Assembly (NCBI GenBank): GCA_027488785.1
Contig: JAIYAY010000014.1
Location: 86,617-150,616 of the forward strand
DNA length: 64,000 nt
Reading direction: 5' to 3'
From: Sphingomonadales bacterium
GTDB lineage: Bacteria > Pseudomonadota > Alphaproteobacteria > Sphingomonadales > Sphingomonadaceae
The position numbers were made by a program, and so were the translations under genes. Positions 26,562-35,832 of this stretch are shown here, piece by piece; the first letter of the stretch is position 1; every line of letters starts with the position of its first letter. The notes beneath the pieces are model-generated. The model saw only the letters and a program-made list of their open reading frames with translations. It did no database searches and had not been told where the DNA came from.

Positions 26562-29500
26562 TGGCGTGGCGGCGGATTGCCATTGGCGTAGCGGCCGTCA
26601 CTGCGCTGCTGCTGGTCCTATTGGCGGGCAGCATGGTTTGGCTCGACAGTCCTTCCGGACGGAATTTCGCCGCACGGCAGATTGCTGCGTTTGAATTTGA
26701 AAATGGCCTGAATATCCGCATCGGGAAAATTGACGGGTCGATTTATGGCGACGCGACATTATCCGACATCCGCTTTCGCGACCCCGAGGGTGAATTTGCG
26801 CGCGCGCCCACAATCCGACTCGACTGGAACCCATTATCCTTTTTTAGTCGCGGTGTTGCGATCCATGCCCTGACGGCGCAAGAGTTGAACATAACGCGCT
26901 TGCCTGCGTTTCGTGCGGTCCCGGACCGTGACGACCCGCTGCTCCCTGATCTTGATATACTCATCCAACGGCTGCAAGTGGACCGCATCGTCTTTGCCAA
27001 GGCCATCACGGGTGAAGAACACATCGCTTCATTGTCGGGCAAGTTACAGATTGCCGACAGGCGCGCGATTATCGATGCGACAGCAGGCAGCTTGGGCGGT
27101 GACCGTATCGTATTGAAACTCGACGCTGTGCCTGAGGACAATCGCTTCGATATCGATGTGCAGTTGGATGCACCTGCCAAGGGCTTATTCGCTGGTATGG
27201 CGGGTCGCAAAGTCTCGATGAAGGCCAATTTAAGCGGTCGCGGGGACTGGCGGAAATGGGATGGCGCCCTGACCGCGCAATTGGCGTCTGAGGATATTGC
27301 CGACCTTGCGCTTACCGCGCGCGAAGGGACGTTTGCGATGAAAGGCACGGCAGAACCTGCCAAAGTCTTCGCCAATAGTTTGCTCATGCGGGCGTTATCG
27401 CCGGTTGCCACTGTGGATATTGCGGCGACCTTTGCGGATCGCGTTGCGACAATAAGGGGTGGTATCCGCTCTGCCGCAGCGGAGGTTGACGTCAACGGGG
27501 CGGCTGATTTGGGCGCAGGTAGCTTTGATGACCTGGCGCTGGATTTCCGCATTCTTCGTCCGGATATCATCGGGTCGAATGTCAGCGGGATAAATATCCG
27601 CGGTAAGGCATTACTGAACGGTCCCTTCGTTGGCCCCATGGTCGCTTATTCCGCCAGCGCAAATCGGTTGGCCTTCGATGCAACAGCATTTGAGGATGTG
27701 ACCGTCACCGGCGACATGCAAAGAAAGGCAGATCGTTTCATTATCCCTGTTAATGCTAGAGCGCGCCGGGTTACGGGTATGAACCAAGTCGTTAGCGGAT
27801 TGCTGACCAACGTTCGCGTCAATGGCGATATTGCCATCGCCGATGGGCGACTGCTTTCCGACAATTTGAAAGTCCGTTCCGACCGGATCAACGCAAAGGC
27901 TTTGCTGGTAGGAGACATGAACAAGGGCGTTTACAAAACGGCGTTAAACGGAAAGCTAGATGGATTTCAAATCAACTCGGTCGGCCTGTTCAATGTCGTT
28001 GCCGACGTCGATGTCGAAACAATGCGCGGCCGTGGCTATGCCTTAGTCGGCACCGTAAAAGCGCGCTCAACGCGGCTATTCAGCCAAGGTTTCCAAAATT
28101 TCCTTGGCGGCCAAATGTTCGTCAATGCCGGTATCCGTTATGGCAATAATGGCATATTGCAGATTACCCGCGCTACATTGGTTTCGCCCATATTCCGTCT
28201 CAACAGCGGCGACGGCACTTATGTGTCCAACGGCGGACGCATCGTGTTCAATGGTCAAGGCTATTCCAACCAATATGGCCCTGTTCAGTTGGAAATGACC
28301 GGCACATTCGCGCGTCCAGAATATCGCATTACAGCAAGCAATCCCGGGCTCGGCATTGGTATGTCGAATGTCGTTGGCGTCGTGACGCGCAGCCTGCGCG
28401 GCTATGCCGTCGCGATGACGGGTTCGACCGATTATGGGCCGATCAGCGCCGATGTCGACGTGCTTTCGGGCAATGGCCCGCTGACGATTGACGTCCTGCG
28501 CGGTAACTTTGGAGGCATTGATGTGACGGGCCGTATCCGACAGGCCGCATCGGGACCTTTTGTGGGAACATTGATGGGTAAAGGTTCAGGCTTTGACGGA
28601 ACCATTGCCTTGTCGGCACAAAGCGCGTTTCAGCGCGCTGTCATCGATGTCACCGCATTCAATGCGGTGCTTTCCGGCGCGCAAAAACTCGCGATCGGGC
28701 GCGGAATGATGAACGCCGACATCATATTTTATGATAGCCCGCAGATCATTGCCGATGTGCAAGTTGAAAACGCGTTGTTCCGCGACATCTCGATCGCCGC
28801 ATCGCGCGTGAAGGTGCATTACAGGGCAGGTTCCGGCACAGCGCAAATACTAGCCGAAGGTCGAAACAAGGTACCTTTTCGCTTTGCTGCAAATGCCGAC
28901 TTCACACCGCAATTGTGGCGGATTGCCGCTAAGGGTCGCGCCAATAGTGTGAATTTCGCGACTGATGGCGCTGTCCACATTGTTCCGCGCCGGAACAGCT
29001 ATGATATTTTACCGAGCAATATCAATGTCGCCGATGGCAGCTTGCGCATTGCGGGCAGCTACGGCGACGCCCTTGTCGCCCAAGCGCGCATCGACAAGGT
29101 CGATATTGCGGTACTCGACCCCTTCCTACCTGGTCTTGGACTTGGCGGGCGGGCTACCGGAAGTCTGGATTGGTCTCAGGCGTCTATGACTGCTTTTCCG
29201 AATGCGAACATGCGGCTGGATGTAAGCCGCTTTGTCCGGGCAAATTTGGGGTCGCGATCACAGCCGGTGGATATCAGCATGATCGGAAGACTGATGCCTG
29301 CAGGCGGTAACGCACGTTTTATCATCCGGCGGCGGGGTGCAGCGGTGGGCCGACTTCAGATTGACATGACGCCATTGCCACCCGGAAACGCACACTGGAC
29401 CGAACGGTTGCTCGCTGCGCCCTTATCCGGTGGCATTCGTTATAACGGACCTGCTGACACCTTGTTTTCCTTGACTGAGCTTGCGGACCAAAGCCTGACG

Positions 29501-30721
29501 GGCAATATCGGCGTTGCCGCCGATTTTTCAGGTAGGTTGCAGGCCCCGATATTGACCGGCGTCGTCCGCGCCAATGACCTTGTGTATGAAAATGATAATT
29601 ATGGCACGCGACTGACCAATCTACGTGTGCGGGGCGTATTTACAAATGACCAGTTGGACGTGACGGAGTTGAGCGCAAAAGCGGGCGATGGCACCATTAC
29701 GGGCAAAGGTATTGTCAACTTAAGTGCAGCCAAAGGCTTTCCTGTGCAGCTAAACCTTGACCTCGACCGCGCCCGCGTTGCGCGCAGCGAGTTGATTTCG
29801 ACAACCGCGACTGGCCAGGTTAGCGTCACCAAAACGCCCGACGGTGAAGCACTGGTCAGCGGCACATTACGTCTGCCAGAAACGCGGTTCAAGATTATCA
29901 GGCAAGGCGCGGCCAAAGTGGCAACCTTAACCGGCGTGCGTCGCAAGACACCAACGGGCCGGGCCCGTGTGTCCGGCGATGCCGATGCGATCAGAAGCCT
30001 TCCAAGCAATTGGAAACTCGACATCCGGCTGGACGCGCCGGACGAATTATATGTGAGCGGAATGGGGCTGGAGTCCGAATGGGGCGCGAATTTGCGGATC
30101 ACAGGGACCAGCGACGCGCCTTTGATTTCGGGTGATATGCAGCTTGTGCGCGGGACTTTGGGCTTTGCCGGTCGATCCTTTGAACTGGAAAGCGGACGCA
30201 TTTCCTTCAACAGCGGACCTGCAAGCAATCCATCGATCCGGGTGACGGCCGCAAGCGAAGTTGATGGAACAACGGTGCGCGTTAATATTGCCGGTACCGG
30301 ACAAAATCCTGCGATTAGCTTTAGCTCAACCCCTGCCTTGCCGCAGGATGAAATCATGGCGCGGATCTTATTCGGTAACTCTATCGCGGAATTGTCAGCC
30401 ATTCAGGCTGTCCAGCTTGCCGGGTCACTCAACAGCCTGCGCGGCGGATCGGGCGGGCTAAATCCGCTGGGCGTACTGCAATCGGCGACGGGTCTTGACC
30501 GCTTGCGCCTGCTGAATGCAGACGCGAGTAACGGGCGCGAAATGGCGGTTGCCTTTGGCCAGTATATAACCAATGACGTCTATGTTGAAATCGTCACGGA
30601 CGCCCGCGGTTATACCGCGACGCAGTTGGAAATCAGCCTGACCCGCGCGCTTTCGGTGCTGAGTCAGATTGGTACCAGCGGAACATCGAACGTTAATATT
30701 CGCTATAAAAAGGATTATTGA
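26561..30721 (+). CDS. tamB: Translocation/assembly module protein TamB
   Basis: 1386 residues. One N-terminal transmembrane segment (AVTALLLVLLAGSMVWL) anchors it in the inner membrane. The rest is a long series of beta-strands typical of AsmA/TamB proteins that span the periplasm as a hydrophobic groove. The C-terminal DUF490 part is clear: LRITGTSDAPLISGDMQLVRG, FELESGRISF, LPQDEIMARILFG, and the ending NVNIRYKKDY. Current models have TamB-type proteins moving phospholipids to the outer membrane or assisting barrel insertion. It is coupled to tamA (TAATG) upstream and to a small lipoprotein gene (TGATG) downstream. Confidence 0.95.
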   Translation: MAWRRIAIGVAAVTALLLVLLAGSMVWLDSPSGRNFAARQIAAFEFENGLNIRIGKIDGSIYGDATLSDIRFRDPEGEFARAPTIRLDWNPLSFFSRGVAIHALTAQELNITRLPAFRAVPDRDDPLLPDLDILIQRLQVDRIVFAKAITGEEHIASLSGKLQIADRRAIIDATAGSLGGDRIVLKLDAVPEDNRFDIDVQLDAPAKGLFAGMAGRKVSMKANLSGRGDWRKWDGALTAQLASEDIADLALTAREGTFAMKGTAEPAKVFANSLLMRALSPVATVDIAATFADRVATIRGGIRSAAAEVDVNGAADLGAGSFDDLALDFRILRPDIIGSNVSGINIRGKALLNGPFVGPMVAYSASANRLAFDATAFEDVTVTGDMQRKADRFIIPVNARARRVTGMNQVVSGLLTNVRVNGDIAIADGRLLSDNLKVRSDRINAKALLVGDMNKGVYKTALNGKLDGFQINSVGLFNVVADVDVETMRGRGYALVGTVKARSTRLFSQGFQNFLGGQMFVNAGIRYGNNGILQITRATLVSPIFRLNSGDGTYVSNGGRIVFNGQGYSNQYGPVQLEMTGTFARPEYRITASNPGLGIGMSNVVGVVTRSLRGYAVAMTGSTDYGPISADVDVLSGNGPLTIDVLRGNFGGIDVTGRIRQAASGPFVGTLMGKGSGFDGTIALSAQSAFQRAVIDVTAFNAVLSGAQKLAIGRGMMNADIIFYDSPQIIADVQVENALFRDISIAASRVKVHYRAGSGTAQILAEGRNKVPFRFAANADFTPQLWRIAAKGRANSVNFATDGAVHIVPRRNSYDILPSNINVADGSLRIAGSYGDALVAQARIDKVDIAVLDPFLPGLGLGGRATGSLDWSQASMTAFPNANMRLDVSRFVRANLGSRSQPVDISMIGRLMPAGGNARFIIRRRGAAVGRLQIDMTPLPPGNAHWTERLLAAPLSGGIRYNGPADTLFSLTELADQSLTGNIGVAADFSGRLQAPILTGVVRANDLVYENDNYGTRLTNLRVRGVFTNDQLDVTELSAKAGDGTITGKGIVNLSAAKGFPVQLNLDLDRARVARSELISTTATGQVSVTKTPDGEALVSGTLRLPETRFKIIRQGAAKVATLTGVRRKTPTGRARVSGDADAIRSLPSNWKLDIRLDAPDELYVSGMGLESEWGANLRITGTSDAPLISGDMQLVRGTLGFAGRSFELESGRISFNSGPASNPSIRVTAASEVDGTTVRVNIAGTGQNPAISFSSTPALPQDEIMARILFGNSIAELSAIQAVQLAGSLNSLRGGSGGLNPLGVLQSATGLDRLRLLNADASNGREMAVAFGQYITNDVYVEIVTDARGYTATQLEISLTRALSVLSQIGTSGTSNVNIRYKKDY

Positions 30722-30906
30722 TGCGTTGCCTCCTGCCTTTGCTGACGCTGACAATAACTTCCTTTCTAGCGGCGGGGTGTCAGCAGGACTTTAATACGCA
30801 ATATGCAGAGACAGAGCGCAAGGTGAAAGCGGCGGAAGCAAAAATCGATGCTGAAATGGCGCAAGAAGCCAAACGCGAGCCTCATCAAAATGGCAAATCG
30901 GAATAA
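30721..30906 (+). CDS. Small lipoprotein coupled to tamB
   Basis: 61 residues. The ATG shares its A with the tamB TGA, so it is the third gene of the tamAB operon. The lipobox FLAAGC places the acylated Cys at about residue 20. The mature part is a single charged helix of about 40 residues (YAETERKVKAAEAKIDAEMA), probably a coiled coil, ending in a basic tail. Size and design recall small Lpp-like or envelope accessory lipoproteins. Its role with TamAB is inferred from coupling only. Confidence 0.72.
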   Translation: MRCLLPLLTLTITSFLAAGCQQDFNTQYAETERKVKAAEAKIDAEMAQEAKREPHQNGKSE

Positions 30907-30968
30907 CGTCCTTTCTTTTGGGACAACGCCCCCTTCACTTTCTGTGTAACCGGTCCTAACAGAGCTAC

Positions 30969-31640
30969 ATGTGGCATCTCCATCAATATCCGCTCTGTCC
31001 CTTTTCGCGCAAAGTGCGTCTGCTGCTCGGCGAAAAAGGCGTGCCATATAGCTTGGTGCGTGAGAATCCTTGGGAACAGCGCGACGAATTTGTGCACATG
31101 AACCCTGCGGGCCGCACGCCCGTGATGCGCGATTCCGAACGTAATATTACTTTGTCCGATTCGGTGGCGATTTCGGAATATATTGACGAAACCGTCCCCA
31201 CCAACCCGATGATCAGCGGCACCGCGCAATATCGCGCCGAAATTCGTCGCCTCGTATCTTGGTTCGACGAACAATTTTATGGCGATGTGACACAGCCGCT
31301 TTTGCATGAACGCATGAAGAAACGACTGATTGATCGTCAGCCGCCCGAAGCCAAAATATTACGAGAAGCGATGAAGTTGGCCAATGGGCATCTCGATTAT
31401 ATTGACTATCTCATCGACCACCGCGCGTGGTTGGCGGGATCAACAATGACGATGGCTGATCTGGCGGCAGCGGCGCAGATTTCTGTAGCTGACTATCTTG
31501 GCGGCATCGATTGGAATGGGCATGAACAGACCAAGGCTTGGTACGCGATGTTTAAATCGCGTCCCAGTTTCCGGCCCTTATTGTCCGAACGGATGGAAGT
31601 CATCGCACCTCCCAAGCATTATGAGCATGTAGATTTTTAA
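30969..31640 (+). CDS. Glutathione S-transferase family protein
   Basis: 223 residues. An N-terminal thioredoxin-like domain begins HQYPLCPFSRKVRLLLGEKG, with a CPFS active-site motif (the Cys-containing class found in beta/omega-type GSTs). NPAGRTPVM supplies the cis-Pro, and SDSVAISEYIDE the glutathione-binding Ser/Asp region. The C-terminal helical domain contains AGSTMTMADLAAAAQI, the usual N-capping motif. The substrate is unknown. It stands alone 62 bases after the lipoprotein gene. Confidence 0.9.
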   Translation: MWHLHQYPLCPFSRKVRLLLGEKGVPYSLVRENPWEQRDEFVHMNPAGRTPVMRDSERNITLSDSVAISEYIDETVPTNPMISGTAQYRAEIRRLVSWFDEQFYGDVTQPLLHERMKKRLIDRQPPEAKILREAMKLANGHLDYIDYLIDHRAWLAGSTMTMADLAAAAQISVADYLGGIDWNGHEQTKAWYAMFKSRPSFRPLLSERMEVIAPPKHYEHVDF

Positions 31641-31707
31641 GTCGCGAAAGCGGCTGATTTCCAATCTGTTTCCTGCCCGCGTTGCGTATAGATAACGCCA
31701 AATTGGA

Positions 31708-31726
31708 TATACCAACCGTTGGTATA
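31708..31726. promoter_or_regulatory. Perfect palindrome between gst and comM (possible operator)
   Basis: TATACCAAC-C-GTTGGTATA: nine-base arms around one base. The size and symmetry fit a dimeric repressor site. It lies 130 bases before comM and about 68 bases after gst. No cognate regulator is nearby. Confidence 0.45.
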
Positions 31727-31798
31727 CTAATCGGCAGCGGTTGCCATTGGGGCCGTTCGCGGCGCAGTTGGTCATGTCGACCACTGGACCGGTCGGCC

Positions 31799-31838
31799 GG
31801 ACCTCCGCTGTCATGACATCCCAGCGCAGCGGAGGTCC
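31799..31838 (+). promoter_or_regulatory. 12-bp hairpin in the comM leader
   Basis: GGACCTCCGCTG (31799-31810) pairs perfectly with CAGCGGAGGTCC (31827-31838) around 16 bases, ending 17 bases before the comM start. It has no T-tract, so it is either a terminator-like structure for gst or a leader element that affects comM expression. Confidence 0.5.
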
Positions 31839-31855
31839 ACCCTTGGGGAAACAAT

Positions 31856-33364
31856 ATGGTGTCGATTGTTTCCACAGTCGCATATCTTGGTTTGGAAGCG
31901 CGCAGCGTTGAAGTGCAATGCCAGGTCGCGCCAGGCATGGTCGGCTTCGCAGTTGTAGGTCTTCCGGATAAGGCAGTCGCCGAGAGCCGTGAGCGGGTTC
32001 GCGCCGCAATCTCCGCGTTGGGCTTGGCTTTGCCGCCCAAGCGGATCACCATCAATCTTTCACCCGCTGACCTACCCAAAGAGGGTTCACATTATGACTT
32101 GCCAATTGCGTTGGCTTTACTCGGCGCGATGGGACTGGTGGATGCAGAGGCGCTGGCGCAATTTGTGGTGGTGGGTGAACTCGGTTTGGATGGCAGGGTG
32201 GCGGCCTCACCTGGCGTGCTTTTGGCGGCGCTACATGCCTCGTCTCGCGGGCTCGGGTTAATCTGTCCGGCGATGCAAGGGTCAGAAGCAGCTTGGGCTG
32301 GTGAAATCGAGGTTGTGGCCGCACCCGATTTGCTTGGTTTGCTGAACCATCTGAAAGGGCAATCCTTGCTCAGCCCGCCTGCGCCAGGAGTCGCCGCACC
32401 GCGCCAAACGGGCCCTGATCTGAAAATGGTAAAAGGGCAGGAGACGGCGAAGCGCGCCCTAGAGATTGCCGCTGCTGGGGGACACAATTTGGCGATGGTT
32501 GGCCCTCCGGGCGCGGGCAAGTCGCTATTGGCCTCGTGCATGCCGGGTATCTTGCCAGAACTTTCACCTGCTGAAGCATTGGAAGTGTCCATGATTGCAT
32601 CCGTTGCCGGATCTTTGGACGGTGGTCGCTTATTGCGCACACGTCCGTTCCGTGCGCCGCATCATAGCGCGTCCATGCCAGCCTTGGTCGGGGGCGGTTT
32701 GCGGATTCGTCCGGGCGAAGTCAGCCTGGCGCATCTCGGGGTCCTGTTCCTCGATGAACTGCCCGAGTTTCAACGCAGCGTGCTCGACAGTTTGCGACAG
32801 CCTTTGGAAACCCGCGAAGTCAGCGTCGCGCGTGCGAATAGCCATGTGACCTTTCCCGCCAATGTTCAATTGGTCGCCGCGATGAATCCGTGCCGCTGCG
32901 GACATCTCGGCGACGCGGCTTTGGCGTGCAGCCGGGCACCGCGCTGCGCTGCGGACTATCAGGCGAAGATATCGGGGCCATTGCTTGATCGGATCGACCT
33001 ACATGTCGATGTGCAGGCTGTGCGCGCCGCAGACTTGGTCCTCCCGCCCCCTGCCGAAGGTTCGGCTGAGGTCGCAGCGCGGGTCCATGCCGCGCGCGTT
33101 CTACAAAGCGCACGGTTACAAGGCACTGGCCTGCGAACCAATGCGGATTTGGATGGTGATGCACTTGCGGCTTTCGCCACGCCAGACGTTGCAGGTCAGA
33201 GTTTGCTAGCCCAAGCGGCTGAGGCCATACGCCTATCTGCGCGCGGCTACACACGCATATTGCGGGTTGCCCGCACTATCGCCGATTTGGCTAGCGCCGC
33301 TGACATTAGCCGTATCCACATTGCCGAGGCACTGAGTTACCGACGGCAACCGCCACGCAATTGA
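31856..33364 (+). CDS. comM: YifB/ComM family AAA+ ATPase (Mg-chelatase-like)
   Basis: 502 residues. The N-terminal Lon-type S5-fold domain (VEVQCQVAPGMVGFAVVGLPDKAV) is followed by an AAA+ core with Walker A VGPPGAGKSLLAS (near residue 217) and Walker B VLFLDELPEF, then the Mg_chelatase_C domain with NPCRCGHLGD. ComM is a hexameric helicase that promotes branch migration during integration of incoming DNA in natural transformation. GGGGA lies six bases before the ATG. It is monocistronic. Confidence 0.94.
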   Translation: MVSIVSTVAYLGLEARSVEVQCQVAPGMVGFAVVGLPDKAVAESRERVRAAISALGLALPPKRITINLSPADLPKEGSHYDLPIALALLGAMGLVDAEALAQFVVVGELGLDGRVAASPGVLLAALHASSRGLGLICPAMQGSEAAWAGEIEVVAAPDLLGLLNHLKGQSLLSPPAPGVAAPRQTGPDLKMVKGQETAKRALEIAAAGGHNLAMVGPPGAGKSLLASCMPGILPELSPAEALEVSMIASVAGSLDGGRLLRTRPFRAPHHSASMPALVGGGLRIRPGEVSLAHLGVLFLDELPEFQRSVLDSLRQPLETREVSVARANSHVTFPANVQLVAAMNPCRCGHLGDAALACSRAPRCAADYQAKISGPLLDRIDLHVDVQAVRAADLVLPPPAEGSAEVAARVHAARVLQSARLQGTGLRTNADLDGDALAAFATPDVAGQSLLAQAAEAIRLSARGYTRILRVARTIADLASAADISRIHIAEALSYRRQPPRN

Positions 33365-33699
33365 ACAGCAATGCGGGGTAGTATAATTGTTAGTTCGCTG
33401 ATGGTTTATGAACCTCGCGCCGCTGGGCAAGTTCAAGGTTCTTCGAAGCCGCCTCCGCTTCATTCAGCACGTCGATGCTTTGTAAACCTCTCACCGCTCC
33501 GCTCGTTCGTCCTTAAGTTTGGTTGGGCTAAGAGTTGTGGCACCTAAGCATCGAAATTTATGGACGCAGAGAATGCGTAACGACTGAAAACTTGTCCGCG
33601 GAAACTTCGCAAGTTAGATTCACTCGGATGGGCCACTGTTCATCGAGTTAGGTGTTTCTGAGCAACTCATCATGCCAGCGCGTTAACAAACTGACAGGC
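33365..33699. other. Intergenic region between convergent comM and the ATP-grasp gene
   Basis: 335 bases with no supportable gene, no strong terminator hairpin and no repeat matching the tRNA-Leu(TAA) end. It marks the left edge of the accessory patch. Confidence 0.5.
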
Positions 33700-35823
33700 C
33701 TACACGCTGGTCAGCTTTCCGAGCCGGATACGCGAGAGGACACCGTGCACATCCGCCACCGTACAGCCCAGACCTACTCCGATTGCAGCAGCCAGCGCGA
33801 TATCCCCGGTTGTGCAATTTACATCCTCAGGCTCCAGCGCATCGATCTCAACCGCTATGCCATTCTCAAGCAGCGTCAATACTTTGCCATCCCATTTCGC
33901 CCTAATCTCACCCCCGCCAGGAATGGCACTTGCGCTTCCCTCGCCTGATGAAACTGTAACCGGGATGCCTCCAACGTCACGCGCTAAAGCGAGGCTTCGT
34001 TCAGCTGCAGCATCGACAACCAGTTGGCCACTCATGGGTATGATCATCTGAGCCAGATCCGAGAGCGCCTCCTTCCTTCCCCTGACCTTATCACTGGCCA
34101 GCGCCAGAACTGAGCACCGGTCAAATGGCAGTAGGCTCGCGAGCGGCGTATCGTCATCGATCAGCACCAGCATTGAATCGATTGTCACGTCATCAAGCAA
34201 AGTTTGTGCAGCCTTGAAAAGGTTCGCAGGCGCCGTAACTGTCATTTGTCCCGCCGCACGGACCGAACGGGCACTTGCGATGCCGACACGGCGACCGCTG
34301 GCAACCAGCATGCGTTCAACGAGAGCCGGCACGACTGATCTGGCAGGTAAGCCGACGATTGCGGCGATGGGTATACAGGCCCCTGAAGGGAAAAGAAGAT
34401 CAAGCACCTGCCCATAAAGATGCGCTGAGGTCGTCGTGCCTATAGTCGGCTGCGCATTTACCTCACAAATCGCCGCACCCGTTTCCGTCCATGGACGCTC
34501 GATGTCGGGTATCAGCAGGTCTACGCCGGCGAAGTCGAGCCGCAGCGCACGCGCAGCGCGCTCAGCCAGCAACCGGTTCGCGGGGTGCACCCTGTCGAAG
34601 ACGCCCACCGGCACCCCGCCGGACGCGATGTTAGCCGTTCTGCGCAACCTTAGCCATTGGCCATCGGCTAGAACCGTTTCGGCATTCATTCTCGCTTCCC
34701 GGATCAACTCAATCGCCTCGTCATTGAAATCAAGCGGCTTGAGCGGCGCGGACGGGGATTTGGACCGCCGCGGATCAGCGTTCATCTTATCGACCAATTG
34801 GCGGACGGAGTGCACACCGTCTCCGATAATGCCCCCGGGCACGCGCTCCAGCGCCCAGATCAGCTTGCCCTGAAAAACAACGAGCCTGTAGTCGCGACCC
34901 TCGACATGCTTTTCAACAAGAATGGCATTGGAAAATTTTTGGGCTACTTCGAAGGCACGCATTACTCCTGCCGCATCCTTGATGCCAGCAGCGACCCCAA
35001 GGCCGCCATCCTTGTCCAGCGGCTTGACCACCACAGGATAGCCAAGCTGATCCGCAATCCTTACAGCATCCTCTGCCGAGCCCGCCAGCGCATGATCGGG
35101 AACCGGTATCCCGGCTCGCCGAAGCACCACTCCCGTTTTGAGCTTATTGCGGGCGATAGCGGTGGCAATCACAGAGGTGCTGTCAGTGAAGGAGCTGTCG
35201 ATCCAGCGGCTACGTGATCCAGTGCCGATTTGATAAACGGTGCCTGTTAGCGGCACCCATGGCAACCGTTTGTTGTGGGCCGCCTCGAGGAAATGCAGGG
35301 TGTTGGAGCCTCTGATGCCCCTCGCGACACATTCCTTGAGGAAGGTAAGGACGTCAACCCGGCGATCGGAGGCGAAGGGCGTGTTTACGACAGACGGATC
35401 GGCAATGCCCTGAGCAATCACTCCACACACGAGACGAAGGGCACGGATGCAGGCGACATGATCTTGGGCAGGTAAGGCCAACTGCCAGGCGCTCCCATCC
35501 GGACTGTGCTGTAAAACCTTACCCGGATCGAAGATCGGATGTCCGGCGGCGCGTTGTAACTCCCGCGTCCAATGCAGGATGCGCCGGGTCAATGCCCGTC
35601 CCACTTCTTCATCTAGGTTCGCCTCCGGCTCCGCGCCTGACGGCATCACTGCTGTAAGTAGACGGTCTACAGCCGGCCAGTCGGTTACTTTGTCAACATT
35701 CACTGTAACCAAAGCCCTTAGGAAAGGCTGGCTAAGGCCGTAACCGAAGCCGTTGACGACGAATTGTATATTTGTGATCGCAATGCCGGCCTGGCCTAAC
35801 TTAGAAGATGCTTCTTGCGTCAC
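33700..35823 (-). CDS. Cyanophycin-synthetase-like ATP-grasp protein with degenerate Mur-ligase part
   Basis: 707 residues from a GTG. The order matches cyanophycin synthetase CphA: an N-terminal domain (residues 1-160), an ATP-grasp domain (about 200-480; YPVVVKPLDKDGGLGVAAG, ILVEKHVEGRDYRLVVFQGK, CEVNAQPTIGTTTSAHLYG), then a C-terminal region where CphA has its Mur-ligase module. Here the P-loop position reads AIVGLPARSVV instead of GxxGKT/S, and the region is shorter than in CphA (about 870 residues in total), so the second ligase activity is probably lost. CphA joins Asp and Arg; this protein may make a single amide bond on another amino acid or peptide. A methyltransferase gene ends nine bases upstream, so the pair likely works on one product. 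Confidence 0.78.
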   Translation of the reverse strand: MTQEASSKLGQAGIAITNIQFVVNGFGYGLSQPFLRALVTVNVDKVTDWPAVDRLLTAVMPSGAEPEANLDEEVGRALTRRILHWTRELQRAAGHPIFDPGKVLQHSPDGSAWQLALPAQDHVACIRALRLVCGVIAQGIADPSVVNTPFASDRRVDVLTFLKECVARGIRGSNTLHFLEAAHNKRLPWVPLTGTVYQIGTGSRSRWIDSSFTDSTSVIATAIARNKLKTGVVLRRAGIPVPDHALAGSAEDAVRIADQLGYPVVVKPLDKDGGLGVAAGIKDAAGVMRAFEVAQKFSNAILVEKHVEGRDYRLVVFQGKLIWALERVPGGIIGDGVHSVRQLVDKMNADPRRSKSPSAPLKPLDFNDEAIELIREARMNAETVLADGQWLRLRRTANIASGGVPVGVFDRVHPANRLLAERAARALRLDFAGVDLLIPDIERPWTETGAAICEVNAQPTIGTTTSAHLYGQVLDLLFPSGACIPIAAIVGLPARSVVPALVERMLVASGRRVGIASARSVRAAGQMTVTAPANLFKAAQTLLDDVTIDSMLVLIDDDTPLASLLPFDRCSVLALASDKVRGRKEALSDLAQMIIPMSGQLVVDAAAERSLALARDVGGIPVTVSSGEGSASAIPGGGEIRAKWDGKVLTLLENGIAVEIDALEPEDVNCTTGDIALAAAIGVGLGCTVADVHGVLSRIRLGKLTSV

Positions 35824-35832
35824 GTAAACACT

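Noticed and set aside
33365..33700. A second att site for the tRNA-Leu(TAA) patch
   Set aside because: No copy of the tRNA 3' end could be found at the left border, so I do not call a bounded island there.
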